Source: Firmicutes bacterium UBA6648 (GTDB taxonomy: Bacteria > Bacillota > Clostridia > Peptostreptococcales > Anaerovoracaceae). Taken from it: 7,313 bases of DNA. This document shows positions 6,486 through 7,313 of the stretch, one piece after another. The DNA lies in the NCBI GenBank assembly GCA_002455605.1, contig DKLE01000229.1:1-7313 (forward strand), written 5' to 3'. The notes under the pieces were generated by a model, which saw only the letters and a program-made list of their open reading frames with translations, had not been told where the DNA came from and did no database searches. Positions within the stretch are counted from its first letter, which is position 1; every line of letters begins with the position of its first letter. Both the position numbers and the translations under genes were made by a program.

Positions 6486-6540
6486 ATTAGCCCCCTAATA
6501 ATCTCTTTTATTAATCTAATCCCTGATTCCCTATTTTTTA

Positions 6541-6546
6541 ATTATA
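6541..6546 (-). promoter_or_regulatory. -10 box of the dlt operon promoter
   Basis: The minus strand reads TATAAT, a perfect -10, giving a start near 6534 and a leader of about 48 nt before dltA. At 16-18 bp upstream the -35 position reads ATATTT or similar, with no resemblance to TTGACA. The promoter would therefore be weak without an activator, which fits the repeats immediately upstream. Confidence 0.55.
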
Positions 6547-6550
6547 CGGT

Positions 6551-6590
6551 GTAAATCTTACGCAAATATTTACCATTTCTTACATTTACC
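6551..6590 (-). promoter_or_regulatory. Repeated GTAA half-sites upstream of dltA, probable activator site
   Basis: On the minus strand GTAA occurs at 6589, 6583, 6573 and 6561 (5' ends), within GGTAAAT (twice, 16 bp apart) and GTAAGA (twice). The last copy is part of the palindrome GTAA-GAT-TTAC (6561-6551). The sites span about -20 to -55 relative to the predicted start and cover the missing -35. Direct half-sites about one helical turn apart are typical for OmpR-family response regulators, and dlt operons are often under two-component control. The regulator itself is not in this window. Confidence 0.45.
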
Positions 6591-6623
6591 TTAATTTTTT
6601 ATTAGAATCTGATAAGCTTCTAC

Positions 6624-6652
6624 AAAAAAACTGTCCGATTCAATCGGACAGT
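6624..6652 (-). terminator. Terminator of the isochorismatase-family gene
   Basis: A perfect 10-bp stem, ACTGTCCGAT with ATCGGACAGT (6652-6643 and 6639-6630 on the minus strand) and a 3-base loop, is followed by seven T residues (6630-6624). It lies 15 bp after the stop of the leftward gene at 6667 and separates it from the dlt operon. On the plus strand the T run is missing, so it acts leftward. Confidence 0.92.
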
Positions 6653-6666
6653 CTCAATTTATCAAT

Positions 6667-7313
6667 CTATTTCAGTTTTCCTTCTAAAACATCGATGGTT
6701 TCTTCTGTGCTTAAAACGTTACAATATAAGTTATTCATTATTTTCAGCTCTGCATCGTGAAGTTCCATACATGCAGCCGCGCAAGCATCTTCCACACAGA
6801 TTACCTTAAATCCGTCATCTGCAAGCCCTCTGACAGTACCGGCCACGCACTGATCTGTAACAATTCCCGTTACTACAACCGTTTCTATCCCCAAATTTCT
6901 GATTAGTCTGGAATAGTTCGTTCCTGACACGACGCTGTCGGTGGTTTTGTTGACTACAATTTCACTTGGAAGAGGCTTTAACTCATCAATCATTTCTGCC
7001 TCTTCACTATTCACATAAAGGAAAATTCCATTCCAGCCTTCTGTTTTCTGGACAGGCGTTCTATCCTCCCCGTCCGGTCTTAAGCAGGCAATCCGCCCAA
7101 AAGTAACTGCCATATTCTTTTCCCGGAAATATTCCAATAGCTTAACATTGTTGGGAATAACGATCCCATCTAATCGATCATGAAACGGCAGCCATCTTTC
7201 CCATTCTCCCATTTCTCTGAATTGGATGGATTCACCAATTTCTCTGGAAACAACCTCTTTCTGCATGTCAACGATTAACAGAGCGGTTTTTTTCGGATCA
7301 ACCTCAATATCAG
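6667..7313 (-). CDS. Isochorismatase/nicotinamidase-family cysteine hydrolase, 5' end cut off
   Basis: 214 residues are visible; the true start lies beyond the window. The ATG at 7266 is internal: the frame stays open upstream and encodes TALLIVDMQ, the conserved family N-terminus, whose Asp (visible residue 15) is the first catalytic residue. The Lys of the triad is in VVNKTTDSVVSGT (visible residue 122), and the nucleophile Cys is in GIVTDQCVAGTVRGL (visible residue 155), preceded by the usual cis-peptide turn. The triad is complete, so the enzyme should be active. The family hydrolyses amides or vinyl ethers such as nicotinamide, N-carbamoyl compounds or isochorismate. I cannot choose the substrate; a second Cys-rich stretch (DACAAACMELH) follows the active site. 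It ends in its own terminator and is not part of the dlt transcript. Confidence 0.9.
   Translation of the reverse strand, partial: DIEVDPKKTALLIVDMQKEVVSREIGESIQFREMGEWERWLPFHDRLDGIVIPNNVKLLEYFREKNMAVTFGRIACLRPDGEDRTPVQKTEGWNGIFLYVNSEEAEMIDELKPLPSEIVVNKTTDSVVSGTNYSRLIRNLGIETVVVTGIVTDQCVAGTVRGLADDGFKVICVEDACAAACMELHDAELKIMNNLYCNVLSTEETIDVLEGKLK

Overview
The window reads as chromosomal DNA of a low-GC, Gram-positive anaerobe, most likely a member of the Clostridia. The grounds are A+T-rich spacers, strong Shine-Dalgarno sites, intrinsic hairpin-plus-T-run terminators, and an operon for D-alanylation of teichoic acids, which is a Firmicutes cell-wall pathway. I cannot name the species from the sequence.

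Left edge (1-403): the first five codons of a leftward gene sit at 1-14 behind a strong ribosome binding site. Its upstream region holds two tandem palindromes (52-65 and 74-89) that look like an operator, a leftward terminator-like hairpin (100-121) and a TATAAT box (136-141). I see nothing definite in 142-227. A rightward promoter at 228-256 then starts an RNA leader of about 140 nt. This leader contains a near-perfect hairpin (280-303) and a two-part terminator (310-365), so the next gene is probably controlled by attenuation of a type I do not recognise.

Rightward pair (404-2216): a MATE-family efflux pump is followed 10 bp later by a small membrane-anchored rhodanese-domain protein. The two are probably one transcript, ended by a terminator (2227-2259) shared with the operon converging from the right.

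Leftward dlt operon (6485 down to 2270): dltA, dltB, dltC and dltD are tightly packed and followed by an easily missed 53-codon gene, dltX, whose start overlaps the end of dltD. DltA activates D-alanine and loads it on the carrier protein DltC. DltB (MBOAT family) moves the alanyl group across the membrane, DltX is the probable small acyl-relay partner, and DltD completes transfer to (lipo)teichoic acid outside the cell. The result is a less negative surface, commonly linked to resistance to cationic antimicrobial peptides. The operon has its own promoter region with a good -10, no good -35 and repeated GTAA half-sites, which suggests an activator.

Right edge (6667-7313): a leftward isochorismatase/nicotinamidase-like cysteine hydrolase runs off the window. 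It ends at a strong terminator before the dlt promoter.

I find no mobile element, CRISPR array, tRNA or rRNA, and no convincing novel multi-gene system. The most useful items are the hidden dltX and the unidentified attenuator leader of the MATE gene.
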